Origin: Aldrovandia affinis
Lineage: Eukaryota; Chordata; Actinopteri; Notacanthiformes; Halosauridae
Assembly (NCBI GenBank): GCA_029706075.1
Contig: JAINUG010000308.1
Coordinates: 894,083 to 958,082, forward strand
Length of the DNA: 64,000 nt
Direction of reading: 5' to 3'
The notes under the pieces are model-generated. The model worked only from the letters and a program-made list of their open reading frames with translations. It was not told the DNA's origin and made no database searches. Below, in pieces: positions 43,284 through 53,965 of the stretch (the stretch's first letter is position 1; each line of letters opens with the position of its first letter). The position numbers were made by a program, and so were the translations under genes.

Positions 43284-44027
43284 CTACAGGGAGAGGTGCA
43301 CCCTGCAGAGGTGAGTCTTCAGTCGTCGCTTGAAGGTGGCCAGGGCCTCAGCTGTTCTGACTTCCATGGGAAGGTCATTCCACCATCGTGGAGCCAGAAC
43401 CGACAGGAGATGTGACCGGGAAGCACAGGTGTGGAGGGGGGGAGGTGCCAGGCGTCCTGAGGTAGCAGAATGGAGTGGTCTGGCAGGTGTGTAGGGTTTG
43501 AAGATCTTGAGGAGGTATGTTGGTGCTGATCCCTTGACTGCCTGGTATGCTAGGTCCAATGTTTTGAATTTGATGCGAGCTATAACAGGCAGCCAGTGGA
43601 GGGTAGTGAGCAGGGGGGTGACATGGGAGTGTCTGGGAAGGTTGTAGACCAGACGGGCTGCAGTGTTCTGGATGAGTTGCAGGGGTCTGATGGCAGATGC
43701 GGGAAGGCCAGCCAGAAGCGAGTTGCAGTAGTCCAAGCGGGACAGTACCATTGCTTGGACCAGGAGCTGGGTAGAGTACGTGGTAAGGAATGGACGCATT
43801 CTCCTGATGTTATACAGGAAGAATCTGCACGCCCGGCTTACCGCTGCAATGTTCTTTGATAGGGACAGCCTGTTGTCCATCACCACACCGAGATTCTTCG
43901 CGCAGGGTGATGATGTCACCAAGGTGTCACCTAAAGAAATTGAGAAATCAAGGTGGGGAGAGTTTAGAGCAGGAATAAAGATTAGTTCTGTTTTACCTGG
44001 GTTGAGCTTTAGGTGGTGACTGTCCAT
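43284..44027 (-). pseudogene. L2 (copy B) ORF2 C-terminal region
   Basis: An open stretch of 247 codons: KLNPGKTELIFIPALNS, the CAKNLGVVMDNRLSLSKNIA block, [47 protein letters not shown] and WWNDLPMEVRTAEALATF, ending in RRLKTHLCRVHLSL. This is the thumb and C-terminal part of L2-type RT. It stays open because the insertion lies upstream. Confidence 0.88.
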
Positions 44028-44110
44028 CCAGCTCTGAATGTCCCTCAGGCAAGCAGAGATGCGGGTAGAGACCTGAGTGTCTGATGGGGAGAAGGAGAGA
44101 AAGAGTTGAG

Positions 44111-46677
44111 TGCCTGGAAAGACAGTCTGGTACAGTACAAATATGCTCTCTCCTCCGCAAGGTCAACCTATTTGTCTGATCTGATTGAGCATAATAAGAA
44201 TCATCCAAAATTTATTTTTGATACAGTGGCCAAACTGACAAAGAACCAGACTGAAACCAATGCTAAGCCTCCGGCAGCCCAAAATAGTAATGATTTCATT
44301 AACTTTTTCTCTGAGAAGATTGAGAAAATTAGAGATGAAATTACTAAAATGGCACCTTCTGCTGTAGCGGACACTGATCAGAAAGCACAGGCTTACCAGG
44401 ACAGGGGTCCTATGGCTACTCTTGAGTTTTTTTAGGGCTCTGGAGTGGACTGAATTTTCTAAATTGGTTATGTCCTCCAAACCATCTACTTGCCAATTAG
44501 ACCCAATCCCAACAAAACTTGTTAAAGAACTTCTTCCTGTTATGGGGCAATCCATGCTAGACATTATTAATCTGTCTTTCATCAGGCTATATGCCAAATT
44601 CTCAAAAAGTGGCAGTAATTAAGCCACTTTTAAAGAAACCAAACCTTGACCCAGAAAATCTCAGTAAGTACAGGCCAATTTCTAATCTTTCTTTTCTTTC
44701 AAAAATTCTAGAGAAAGCTGTAGCTCAGAGACTGACTTCATTCCTGATATCAAATGACATCTATGAAACTTTTCAGTCAGGATTTAGGCAACATTATAGC
44801 ACTGAGACTGCTCTTATTAAAGTTGTCAATGACTTACTGATATCAGCTGACCGTGGATGTGTCTCTATTCTTGTGCTTTTGGACACAATAGACCACCAAA
44901 CTCTTCTGAGCAGACTTGAAAACCTAGTTGGACTGCGTGGACAGGCACTCTCCTGGTTTAAATCCTACCTGTCAGATAGGTATCAATTTGTGCAGTTAAA
45001 TGATGAGCCCTCTGCTCTCATCAAGGTGGAATATGGTGTCCCTCAAGGTTCTGTTTTGGGGCCATTATTGTTCTCCCTTTACATGTTGCCACTTGGTGAT
45101 GTCATTCGTAAACATGGCGTACATTTTCACTGCTACGCAGATGACACACAATTATACTTATCAATGAAACCTGGCGAAGGACAATTCGAACAGTTGGAGA
45201 CCGGTTTTAAAGACATAAAAGACTGGATGTCAGATCATTTTCTATTGTTGAATACTGATAAAACAGAGATGTTGGTCTTGGGGCCCAAAAACCTCAGAAG
45301 AGGGTTATCTGATTTATCTCTTAATCTGGATGGTTGCTCTGTTGCTGCAAGTTTGGTGGTAAAAGACCTTGGTGTTACTATAGACCCTGGTCTCTCATTT
45401 GATAGTCACATCAAAAACATTTCCAGAGTAGCCTTTTTTCACTTGAGGAATATTACCAAAATTAGGGGCTTCCTGTCATTAATAGATGCAGAAAAATTGG
45501 TACATGCCTTTGTTACATCTAGATTAGATTATTGCAATGCATTACTGTCTGGCTGTTCCAATACCTCACTCAGGAGCCTACAACTCGTACAGAATGCTGC
45601 TGCAAGGATCCTGACTAGAACAAAGAAGTATGAGCACATTAGTCCTGTGTTAGCGTCACTTCACTGGCTTCCTATAAACTATCGTGTAGACGATAAGGTA
45701 CTTCTCTTAACTTATGTGTTGCATGGACTTGCACCCTCTTATTTGACGGATCTACTTCATCCCTACAATCCCCCACGTTCACTTCGTTCACAAGCTGCAG
45801 GCAACTTGGTAGTCCCTAGAATATAAAAAAATACAACAGGTGGCAGAGCTTTGTCCTATAGAGCTCCTTTACTGTGGAACAGTCTACCCATCTCTGTGAA
45901 GGAGTCAGACACGGTCTCCATTTTCAAGACTAGGTTAAAAACACATCTCTTTAGTCTCTCTTATAGTCATTAGGTGCAGATGTGGAGGGGGCGTAGCAAT
46001 AGAGCCTTCTGGTGCAATGAGCTATCCTTACTGTCACCAATCATAAGTGATGATCCACCCCTATCAGGACTGCTGATGATGTGGTGGGATGGTCTCTGAG
46101 TGCCCTCATGGCTGCATGCTCCCTGTGCCACTCACCTAATTAGTTATGCTGCCCTAGATTACTTCTGCTGGTGCAAAAGTGTTATCACTCTACTCTTTCC
46201 CCTGATCCGGTGTGATATTTATCATAGTCATAATTGCACCTTTCCTCTTTTCTCCCTGGCTTCGTAGCACCTGCCCGGAGCTCACCTGCCCCAGAGTCAA
46301 CCCCCCACCCCTGCCATGTGTTAGCCGGATGCCGCTGGCCCGGAACCTAGCTGCTGGTTCCATCCCCCGCCCTGCCCTGGATCTGGAGGGATGAGGTCCA
46401 CCCCACCCCTACACTTAGAATGCCCTTCCGGTGGTCTGTTAAGCCTCATGAGCCTCAAGGACTATTTGTTTTGTTTTTCTCTGTAACCTACAATTTTCCA
46501 GGAGTTCATCTCGACCGCCTTTTAAGGGGTCAGGGAATAATTTTCCAGTCTCCCACATTGGTTCCAAAGGTTTTCTGTTTTTTTGATTCCCTCTGGAAAA
46601 TGCCAATTGTGAAGCGCTGTGTGACAACCTGTTTGTAAATGGCGCTATACAAAAATAAAGATTGATTGATTGATTGA
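44111..46677 (+). mobile_element. LINE (L2/CR1 type) nested in L2 copy B
   Basis: Opposite in orientation to its host. It begins inside ORF2 (WKDSLVQYKYALSSARSTYL), so the endonuclease is truncated, and it ends with AAAGATTGATTGATTGATTG. Its 3' UTR matches the fragment at 3757-3935. No clear target duplication is seen. Because it interrupts copy B, it is the younger of the two. Confidence 0.88.
44150..46000 (+). pseudogene. LINE reverse transcriptase (nested element)
   Basis: The linker NHPKFIFDTVAKLTKNQ and FINFFSEKIEKIRDEI precede the RT. The longest open part (44591-45826, 411 codons) covers [87 protein letters not shown] and [13 protein letters not shown], then [20 protein letters not shown]. 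The block after LVLLD has lost the SAAFD core ([13 protein letters not shown]), removing a catalytic aspartate. The C-terminus SFRAPLLWNSLPISVKESDT continues after a frame change near 45830. Frame changes also lie near 44430 and 44590. Confidence 0.85.
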
Positions 46678-47089
46678 TCAGCATAACAATGGTAGGATAA
46701 GCCATGGGTAGAGATTACAGAGCCAAGGGATCAGGTGTACAGAAAGAAGAGAAGGGGACCGAGGACTGAGCCCTGTGGAACCCCGGTGGGGAGGGAGCGA
46801 GACGGTGATACTTTACCAGCCCAGGCGACCTGGAAGGAGCGACCGGAGAGGTAGGATTCGATCCAGGCGAGGGCTGTACTGCAGATCCCAGATGCTGCCA
46901 GGGAGGACAGGAGGATGGAGTGCTCCACAGTGTCGAAGGCAGTATTTATATACATAGGCTACCTGCATAAATGCACCCACATTTACACTCACATATAGCC
47001 TACACACATACTGATCCACCCATACACAGATTCACACACACAAATATTAAAACTCCTACTTCTATATGGTTATCTACACATATCTGCAT

Positions 47090-47838
47090 TAGGGCTGGGA
47101 CTTTAACGCGTTAATTTCGATTAATTAATTACAGAAAAAACAACGCGTTAAAATTTTTTACGCATTTTAATCGCACTATATTTTTGCACTCCAGACACCA
47201 CGGAACGTTTCTCAGTGGACGAATTCCAGGCATACCGATCATACCGATGCACAACGTGCATTGAGTGAAGTCAGACAACAAAGCCCCACTCTGAGTAGAG
47301 CGTTGTAGGCTAACATTGAAGAACCAGATGAGACCACGTTGTTTGGCCCGGTGGATGGGATATTTAGATATAAAAAACTCCCTGATGGAAGTGTGGATAA
47401 GAGAATAGTTGTGTGCACATTGTGCAACAAAGAATTTGCATATCACCGGAGCACTTCAAGCCTACGGTATCACCTCAATGCTAAACATGTTGCAGCTAGC
47501 GTGGAAGCCAGAGCTAACGCTGATCAGGCTAATGTTAGTCCTAGTACGAGCAAGCAGAGTCGCCAACCCACACTCGACCAGATGACGGGGTTCAGAGCCA
47601 AGATGAGTAAGACCACGTCTAACAAAGTAACCAACTCACTGGCTCACTGGATTGCCGTGGACTGTAGACCACTTTCGGTGGTCGAAGATAAGGGGCTAGA
47701 AAAGGTGCTACAGATTGCGTCGTCTGACACAACTTATGAACTGCCATGCAGAAAGACAATTTTGAAAAAAAATTCGATTAATTAATTACAAAGCCTCTAA
47801 TTAATTAGATTAATTTTTTTAATCGAGTCCCACCACTA
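47090..47838 (+). mobile_element. short hAT element with a BED finger
   Basis: The ends TAGGGCTGGGACT (47090) and AGTCCCACCACTA (ending 47838) are inverted. The 8 bp ATCTGCAT flanks both sides (47082-47089, 47839-47846), as expected for hAT. At 749 bp it keeps only the start of the transposase, so the rest was deleted. AT-rich subterminal stretches with ACGCGTTAA and TTAATTAATT lie at both ends. Confidence 0.92.
47339..47785 (+). pseudogene. hAT transposase N-terminus with BED zinc finger
   Basis: VVCTLCNKEFAYHRSTSSLR and YHLNAKH give the C-x2-C ... H-x4-H spacing of a BED finger (about residues 25-52). PTLDQMTGFRAKMSKTT and SLAHWIAVDCRPLSVVEDKG are the usual next block in ZBED1-type hAT proteins. 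After about residue 140 (PCRKTI) the sequence jumps to the right end of the element, so the catalytic core is absent. Confidence 0.85.
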
Positions 47839-47855
47839 ATCTGCATACATACATG

Positions 47856-49073
47856 TATACACCGATCAGCCACAACATTAAAACCACCTGCCCAATATTG
47901 TGTAGGTCCCCCTCATGCCACCAAAACAGCTCTGACCCGTCGAGGCATGGACTCCACAAGACCTCTGAAGGTGTCCTGTGGTATCTGGCACCAAGACGTT
48001 AGCAGAGGATCCTTTAAGTCCTGTAAGTTGCGAGGTGATGCCTCCATGGATCGGACTTGTTGGTCCAGTACATCCCACAGATGCTCGATCGGATTGAGAT
48101 CTGGGGAATTTGGAGGCTAAGTTCAACACCTTGAACTCTTTGTCATGTTCCTCAAACCATTCCTGAACAATTTTTGCAGTGTGGCAGGTCGCATTATCCG
48201 GCTGAAAGAGGTCACTGCCATCAGGGAATACCGTTGCCATGAAGGGGTGTACTTAGTCTGCAACAATGTTTAGGTAGGTGGTACGTGTCAAAGTAACATC
48301 CACATGAATGCCAGGACCCAAGGTTTCCCAGCAGAACATTGCCCAGAGCATCACACTGCCTTCTTCCCATAGTGCATCCTGGTGCCATCTCTTCCCCAGG
48401 TAAACGACGCACACGCACCCAGCCATCCACATGATGTAAAAGAAAACGTGATTCATCAGACCAGCCCACTTTCTTCCATTGCTCCATGATCCAGTTCTGA
48501 CGCTCACGTGCCCATTGTAGGCACTTTCGGCGGTGGACAGGGGTCAGCATGGGCACTCTGAACGGTCTGCGGCTATGCAGCTCCATACGCAGCAAGCTGC
48601 GATGCACTGTGTGTTCTGACACCTTTCTATCATAGCCAGCATTAACTTTTTCAGCAATTTGTGCTACAATAGCTCTTTTGTGGGATCGGACCAGACGGGC
48701 TAGCCTTCGCTCCCCACTTGCATCAATGAGCCTTGGGCGCCCATGATCCTGTCGCCGGTTCACCGGTTGTCCTTCCTTGGACCACTTTTGGTAGGTACTA
48801 ACCACTGCATACCGGGAACACCCCACAAGACCTGCCGTTTTGGAGATGCTCTGACCCAGTCGTCTAGCCATCACAATGTGGCCCTTGTCAAAGTCGCTCA
48901 GATCCTTACGCTTGCCCATTTTTCCTGCTTCCAACACATCAACTTCAAGAACTGACTGTTCACTTGCTGCCTAATATATCCCACCCCTTGACAGGTGCCA
49001 TTGTAACGAGATGATCAATGTTATTCACTTCACCTGTCAGTGGTTTTAATGTTGTGGCTGATCGGTGTATATA
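47856..49073 (-). mobile_element. Tc1-like transposon (family X, copy 2) with both ends
   Basis: The terminal repeats TACACCGATCAGCCACAACA (left) and its inverse GTGGCTGATCGGTGTA (right) are about 33 bp, flanked by TA. It is the same family as the split copy at 20544-26257 and serves here as the reference for where that copy is interrupted. Confidence 0.92.
47878..48919 (-). pseudogene. Tc1 transposase (family X, copy 2)
   Basis: It starts [20 protein letters not shown] at 48919; the DNA-binding half is complete through [32 protein letters not shown] holds the first catalytic D. The frame shifts near 48390 (after EEMAPG) and near 48245, then FQPDNATCHTA gives the second D. The third acid lies in the out-of-frame piece near 48080 (about [12 protein letters not shown]). 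Nearly full length (about 340 aa) but not continuous. Confidence 0.87.
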
Positions 49074-49108
49074 TCATATATAGTACATGTATACACACAT
49101 ATGATACA

Positions 49109-50728
49109 TACAGTGCATCCGGAAAGTATTCACAGCGCTTCACTTTTTCCACATTTTGTTCTGTTACAGCCTTATTCCCAAATTGATTAAATTCATTTTT
49201 TCCCTCAAAATTCTACACACAACACCCCATAATGACAACGTGAAAAAAGTTTTTTTGCGATTTTTGCAAATTTATTAAAAATAAAAAACAAAGAAATCAC
49301 ATGTACATAAGTATTCACAGCCTTTGCCATGAAGCTCAAAATTGAGCTCAGGTGCATCCTGTTTCCACTGATCATCCTTGAGATGTTTCTACAGCTTAAT
49401 TGGAGTCCACCTGTGGTAAATTCAGTTGATTGGACATGATTTGGAAAGGCACACACCTGTCTATATAAGGTCCCACAGTTGACAGTGCACGTCAGAGCAC
49501 AAACCAAGCATGAAGTCAAAGGAATTGTCTGTAGACCTCCGAGACAGGATTGTCTCGAGGCACAAATCTGGGGAAGGGTACAGAAACATTTCTGCTGCTT
49601 TGAAGGTCCCAATGAGCACAGTGGCCTCCATCATCCGTAAATGGAAGAAGTTCAGAACCACCAGGACTCTTCCTAGACCTGGCCGGCCATCTAAACTGAG
49701 CGATCGGGGAGAAGGGCCTTAGTCAGGGAGGTGACCAAGAACCCGATGGTCACTCTGTCAGAGCTCCAGCGTTCCTCTGTGGAGAGAGGAGAACCTTCCA
49801 GAAGGACAACCATCTCTGCAGCAATCCACCAATCAGACCTGTATGGTAGAGTGGCCAGACGGAAGCCACTCCTTAGTAAAAGGCACATGGCAGCCCGCCT
49901 GGAGTTTGCCAAAAGGCACCTGAAGGACTCTCAGACCATGAGAAACAAAATTCTCTGGTCTGATGAGACAAAGATTGAACTCTTTGGCGTGAATGCCAGG
50001 CGTCATGTTTGGAGAAAACCAGGCACCGCTCATCACCAGGCCAATACCATCCCTACAGTGAAGCATGGTGGTGGCAGCATCATGCTGTGGGGATGTTTTT
50101 CAGTGGCAGGAACTGGGAGACTAGTCAGGATAGAGGGAAGGATTAATACAGCAATGTACAGAGACATCCTGGATGAAAACCTGCTCCAGAGCGCTCTTGA
50201 CCTCAGACTGGGGCGACGGTTCATCTTTCAGCAGGACAACGACCCTAAGCACACAGCCAAGATATCAAAAGAGTGGCTTCAGGACAACTCTGAGTGTCCT
50301 TGAGTGGCCCAGCCAGAGCCCAGACTTGAATCCGATTGAACATCTCTGGAGAGATCTGAAAATGGCTGTGCACCGACGCTTCCCATCCAACCTGATGGAG
50401 CTTGAGAGGTGCTGCAAAGAGGAATGGGCGAAACTGCCCAAAGATAGGTGTGCCAAGCTTGTGGCATCATATTCAAACAGACTTGAGGCTGTAATTGCTG
50501 CCAAAGGTGCATCAACAAAGTATTGAGCAAAGGCTATGTGATTTCTTAGTTTTTTATTTTTAATAAATCTGCAAAAATCTCAAAACAACCTTTCACGTTG
50601 TCATTATGGGGTGTTGTGTGTAGAATTTTGAGGGAGAAAATGAATTTAATCAATTTTGGAATAAGGCTGTAACAGAACAAAATGTGGAAAAAGTGAAGCG
50701 CTGTGAATACTTTTCAGATGCACTGTAC
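49109..50728 (+). mobile_element. Tc1-like transposon (family Z), nearly complete
   Basis: The ends TACAGTGCATCCGGAAAGTA and its inverse ACTTTTCAGATGCACTGTA begin terminal repeats about 150 bp long that match well throughout (for example ACAACACCCCATAATGACAA on the left). Length is 1620 bp, normal for an autonomous Tc1. TA flanks both ends. Confidence 0.93.
49510..50526 (+). pseudogene. Tc1 transposase (family Z)
   Basis: MKSKELSVDLRDRIVSRHKS opens the first helix-turn-helix, MSTVASIIRKWKKF lies in the first half, and [16 protein letters not shown] is the GRPR linker. The core has [13 protein letters not shown] (first D), [13 protein letters not shown] (second D) and [14 protein letters not shown] (third acid, E), the DD34E set. 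It ends [11 protein letters not shown]. Only two frame changes are seen, near 49722 and near 50295. All three catalytic acids survive. Usual length is about 340 aa, as here. Confidence 0.92.
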
Positions 50729-50742
50729 AAGCACATACAGTA

Positions 50743-51040
50743 CATACAGTGCATCTGGAAAGTATTCATATCGCTTCACTTTTTCCACATTTTGTTATGT
50801 TACAGCCTTATTCCAAAATTGATTAAATTCATTTTTTTCTCAAAATTCTACACACAACACCCCATAATGACAACGTGAAAAAGGTTGTTTTGAGATTTTT
50901 GCAGATTTATTAAAAATAAAACACTCAAATATTGCGTGCATATGTATTCACATCCTTTACTCAATACTTTGTTGAAGCACCTTTGGCAGCAATTACAGCC
51001 TGAAGTCTTCTTGAGTATGATGCTACAAGCTTGGCAAGGA
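50743..51040 (-). mobile_element. truncated Tc1-like element (family Z), second copy
   Basis: It starts with the same terminal repeat (TACATACAGTGCATCTGGAA) only 14 bp beyond the first copy. Read on the - strand it ends with [15 protein letters not shown], the C-terminus of the same transposase, and breaks off at 51040. The two copies face each other tail to tail. Confidence 0.88.
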
Positions 51041-51104
51041 GAAATAATTAGTGAGAAAATATAATCTTTATTGTAGACAAACTAGGAAGCATACCATATT
51101 CCTA

Positions 51105-51410
51105 TTCCACTTGCAATCTTCCGCAAGAGACTCAAAACCCACCTCTTCAGACTCCACTACCACTGAACTCTGTCCATCTAGCTAAATTGTCTTCACCACT
51201 GTTTACTTGTTCAACACTATTAAAAAAATAAAAAAAAATAGTGTTACAGGTATGGTACGCAGATGCCTGCAATGATGTCTATTGCTGTATTACTGCACTG
51301 ATCTTGTGCACTAACTATGATTGTTCCTACCATGTATTAATGCACATCTTGTAAGTCGCTCTGGATAAGAGTGTCTGCTAAATGCTTAAAATGTCAAATG
51401 CAAAAATGTA
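51105..51410 (+). mobile_element. L2 LINE 3' end (same subfamily as copy E)
   Basis: [14 protein letters not shown] is encoded at about 51120-51160. The 3' UTR ends with TAAGTCGCTCTGGATAAGAG and GTCTGCTAAATG, the inverse of the tail of copy E. Strongly 5'-truncated. It lies just upstream of coiled-coil exon h. Confidence 0.85.
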
Positions 51411-51550
51411 TATTGCCACCGGCATTGGAATGTTTTAAATTGTTCAACTTGTTGGAGGAAATAAATGTTTGTTGTTTAACTAATTGACAACACAGAGGTT
51501 TGAAAGTTGTGCAGTGGTAGCCTGATGCCTCCGTGCTCTCTGTGGTGTAG

Positions 51551-51683
51551 GAAGGCAGCTCAGTTGGACTTTGAGCGTCGTGACAAACAACTGAAAGTCA
51601 AGGAGGTGCTCAGGTTCCACAAACAAAAGGTCGAAACCATCAAGAAAGAGCATGTGGAAACAGAGTTGTCCTACAAGGCTGAG
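51551..51683 (+). pseudogene. coiled-coil gene relic, exon h
   Basis: Acceptor GTGGTGTAG, donor GAG/GTGAAC. It reads KAAQLDFERRDKQLKVKEVL, RFHKQKVETIKKEHVETELS and YKAE. Fully open over 44 codons with strong heptad-like charge. It needs one leading base, but exon g ends in phase 0, so at least one exon between g and h is missing or unrecognised. Entry resembles exon g (K-A/L-AQ after the same flank). Confidence 0.6.
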
Positions 51684-51860
51684 GTGAACAACTGCCCCAA
51701 CACAAATACCAAATAAAATATATTCACACTGTAGTGCAGCTCATAAATTGTTTACACAGAAAGCTGTACACTAGATGATTTAAGTTCTCATCATTGTTTG
51801 TTGCTAATTTGTTGGTCAGATAACTAGTCAGATAACTAACTGTTATTGGTCTCTCCACAG

Positions 51861-51899
51861 ATTGATTGTCTTAAAAAGGAGCTACAGGAGAATACATAA
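51861..51899 (+). pseudogene. coiled-coil gene relic, exon i
   Basis: After CTCTCCACAG, IDCLKKELQENT continues in phase from exon h, then TAA at 51897-51899. No good donor precedes the stop. It is either a decayed exon or a true end of one transcript form. Confidence 0.4.
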
Positions 51900-51976
51900 G
51901 ACATAATTCAAGCAGCTTTTTCAAGTGGACGTCTTTGTCCGAGACAGAATTTTAATTCCTCTCCCTTTCCCTCCAG

Positions 51977-52023
51977 ATGAAGGCCTGTGCCTCCAAAAAG
52001 GACAGGAAGAACCTCTGCAAGCA
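51977..52023 (+). pseudogene. coiled-coil gene relic, exon j
   Basis: Acceptor CCCTCCAG, donor CA/GTGAGT. It reads MKACASKKDRKNLCK and joins exon k in phase (2+1) to give QQELSTWV. Confidence 0.5.
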
Positions 52024-52088
52024 GTGAGTTAATTTAAGACTGGCTGCTGTTTCTGTCATCTGAACGGTGTGATTGGACCTATTCACAG

Positions 52089-52134
52089 GCAGGAGCTCAG
52101 CACTTGGGTTTCCAGATGGTCATCTGGAGAATCG
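52089..52134 (+). pseudogene. coiled-coil gene relic, exon k
   Basis: Acceptor TTCACAG, donor TCG/GTAAGT. Reads QELSTWVSRWSSGES after the split codon from exon j. Ends in phase 0. Confidence 0.5.
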
Positions 52135-52170
52135 GTAAGTTAATAGCTTGTCAAAATGACCAAAGTTTGG

Positions 52171-52215
52171 CCTTCCGGGTGGAGTAGTGGTAAGAGTGTC
52201 CGGCTAGGATGCATG
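52171..52215 (+). mobile_element. SINE head fragment
   Basis: GGCCTTCCGGGTGGAGTAG with GTGGTAAGAGTG resembles the tRNA-like head of the SINE at 29150-29516 (- strand). Only the A-box-like part is recognisable. Confidence 0.4.
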
Positions 52216-52418
52216 TTTCTGACACTGAATATCTGCAAAATGCCTCATCTACAATTCTATTATCATCATGGAGCCGTGGAGGTTTAACCAGCGTACTGTC
52301 TGTACAGATTCTCTCCCTGGCTGGACAGCAGCTCACTCTCCAAAGGAAACCGCTCCTTCCCCCTGCATCGAAGGTCAGCAGTCCTGGGACCTTCTAGGGG
52401 TGCATTTCCACACCACTC

Positions 52419-52541
52419 TGAGGTGTCGCCGATCCTCAGTGCAGTCGATACCTTCCATCAAGTGGAAGAGCTCAGGTATCCTTCTCAAGAGATCAAGGAA
52501 AAAAACGTAAGTGGTGTGGGATGAGGGTCGGCGACACCTCA
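52419..52541. repeat. 20 bp inverted repeat flanking an exon-like segment
   Basis: TGAGGTGTCGCCGATCCTCA (52419-52438) and TGAGGGTCGGCGACACCTCA (52522-52541) are inverted with one mismatch. The 83 bp loop holds the possible exon l and its donor. Confidence 0.85.
52445..52506 (+). pseudogene. possible coiled-coil exon l
   Basis: TGCAG before and GTAAGT after. One frame reads DTFHQVEELRYPSQEIKEKN, coiled-coil-like, but its phase does not follow exon k. It lies in the loop of the hairpin at 52419-52541. Confidence 0.35.
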
Positions 52542-53815
52542 AAGGATTATTCTATCAGTCCGGTCCACATCTGCAACATTTCTGACAGCTCCCGTCTGCA
52601 CCCACAACATTTCGTACCGTTCCCACCACACTCGCGACATTTGCGACTCCTTCTGCCTGCACCAGCAACGTTTCTCTTTTCTTCATAACTTTTCCCTCCC
52701 ACTGAGATTCTGACTGCAAATTAGATTTTGCTTTAGTTTAAGCACATCCAATCTACAGTGATGTTAACCAGATTTGCTCTTGAGGTTAATCATTTTGTCG
52801 CCATTTCCAGGGCAGAGAGGGAATTTTCCACCCCTATTTCAGTCATTTATGCCATTTAATTCAGCAAACAGGAAATTGGTTTGTGGTTTTTCGCCCTCTC
52901 AAGAGCAAATCTTAGGTTGTTATTCCTATAATAATTAGGTGCTTGAGAAGTAAGATGTGCATATACAGAGTGTGGGTAACCTTGACTACGAGAGAAAATG
53001 GGGGTGGCCCATTAAGCAACACGTCTAACTCACGGTTATAATACATTTAATCAGTTTATTTATAGAGCACCCAAAACAAATCACTCACTCATATCACTTA
53101 TTAAACCTTATTTCTAGAACATTGCTTAACGTAAAAGTCAGAATAGCAAACATCTCCAGACATGCCTCTAATTTGGGAAAACCCCTGCTTAGATGCGCTG
53201 AATAGACTGGTGTCTGTGAGGTGTGTAATTTTCAATCTCCACGTCGCACGCACTTAATTCAGCTCTGAATATTAGGGCCCTATTCAGAGCTGAGTTAAGC
53301 CTTTATAGTGCGAGGCACCGTATTCGGTAATTTCCGTGGACATCAAAAATGCCTTCCCCCATGCTTCTCAGTGAGGTCTTGGAACCATGTGATTTCTTCC
53401 AGCCAATCAGCAAATATCATGCTATGTCACAGATAGTGTCATCATGGCATCTGACCAATCAGCAGTGGCCTGGAGCAGCGGGAACTTCATTGTTTTTCAG
53501 GAAGGGGAAAATGCACATTTTTGCTCCTACCTTCTCCCACACAAAAGTTCATAACTTTGAAACTAACCATGGTAAGTTGATGAAACTCACACATTATACG
53601 TTTGAATGATGCTAAATGATGAGATAGGTGTTGTTTGCGCAGGATTAGTGAAATCAGTGAAATGTTTGGCATGAAAAATGGTGAGCCCATATACGATCAT
53701 ACGCCCCCGTGTGGTAAAACTAGTGCAAGTGACTGTGTGAGTCCTTTCCCAGACACACGCCCGATGCATCTAGTAAGCCATACTTACTTGCGCTGGAAAC
53801 ACAGGAGGTCCCGTA
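52542..53815. other. no gene seen; MITE-like inverted repeat at 53253-53299
   Basis: CTTAATTCAGCTCTGAATA (53253-53271) and TATTCAGAGCTGAGTTAAG (53281-53299) are inverted with one mismatch around TTAGGGCCC. This looks like the ends of two small elements meeting, or a fold-back element. Frames near 53349-53609 show no domain. Confidence 0.55.
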
Positions 53816-53965
53816 GTTCTCTGTGGCTCAGTTGGTAGAGCACAGCATTGGCAATGCTTAGGTTGTGGGTTCAATCCCCACTGGGGCCACATATACTGAA
53901 AATGCATACATTCACTACTGTAAGTCGCTTTGGGTAAAAGCGTCTGCTAAATGGCGTATATTATA
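53816..53965 (+). mobile_element. tRNA-derived SINE with L2 tail
   Basis: The A box TGGCTCAGTTGG (53824) and the B box GGGTTCAATCC (53868) stand at tRNA-like spacing in a head that folds poorly as a true tRNA. The 3' part GTAAGTCGCTTTGGGTAAAA and GCGTCTGCTAAATGG matches the tail of the L2 LINEs in this window, whose RT would mobilise it. About 150 bp, compact for fish SINEs. Confidence 0.88.

Larger units (their letters stand above)
42989..46957 (-). mobile_element. L2 LINE (copy B), split by another LINE
   Basis: Same subfamily as copy A (15284-17155): the 3' ends share TTACATTACAGGCATTTGGC and CGTACAACAAAGTGTTAACC. ORF2 3' part at 43284-44110 is open for 247 codons. The RT resumes at 46678-46957 ([28 protein letters not shown]). 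The insertion 44111-46677 lies between GAGTTGAGTG and ATCAGCATAAC, and only about two bases of the L2 are lost. The 5' end is truncated at about 46957. Confidence 0.9.

Noticed and set aside
53816-53890. Functional tRNA gene
   Set aside because: A and B boxes are good but the acceptor stem does not pair well and the sequence runs straight into an L2-type tail, so it is a SINE.
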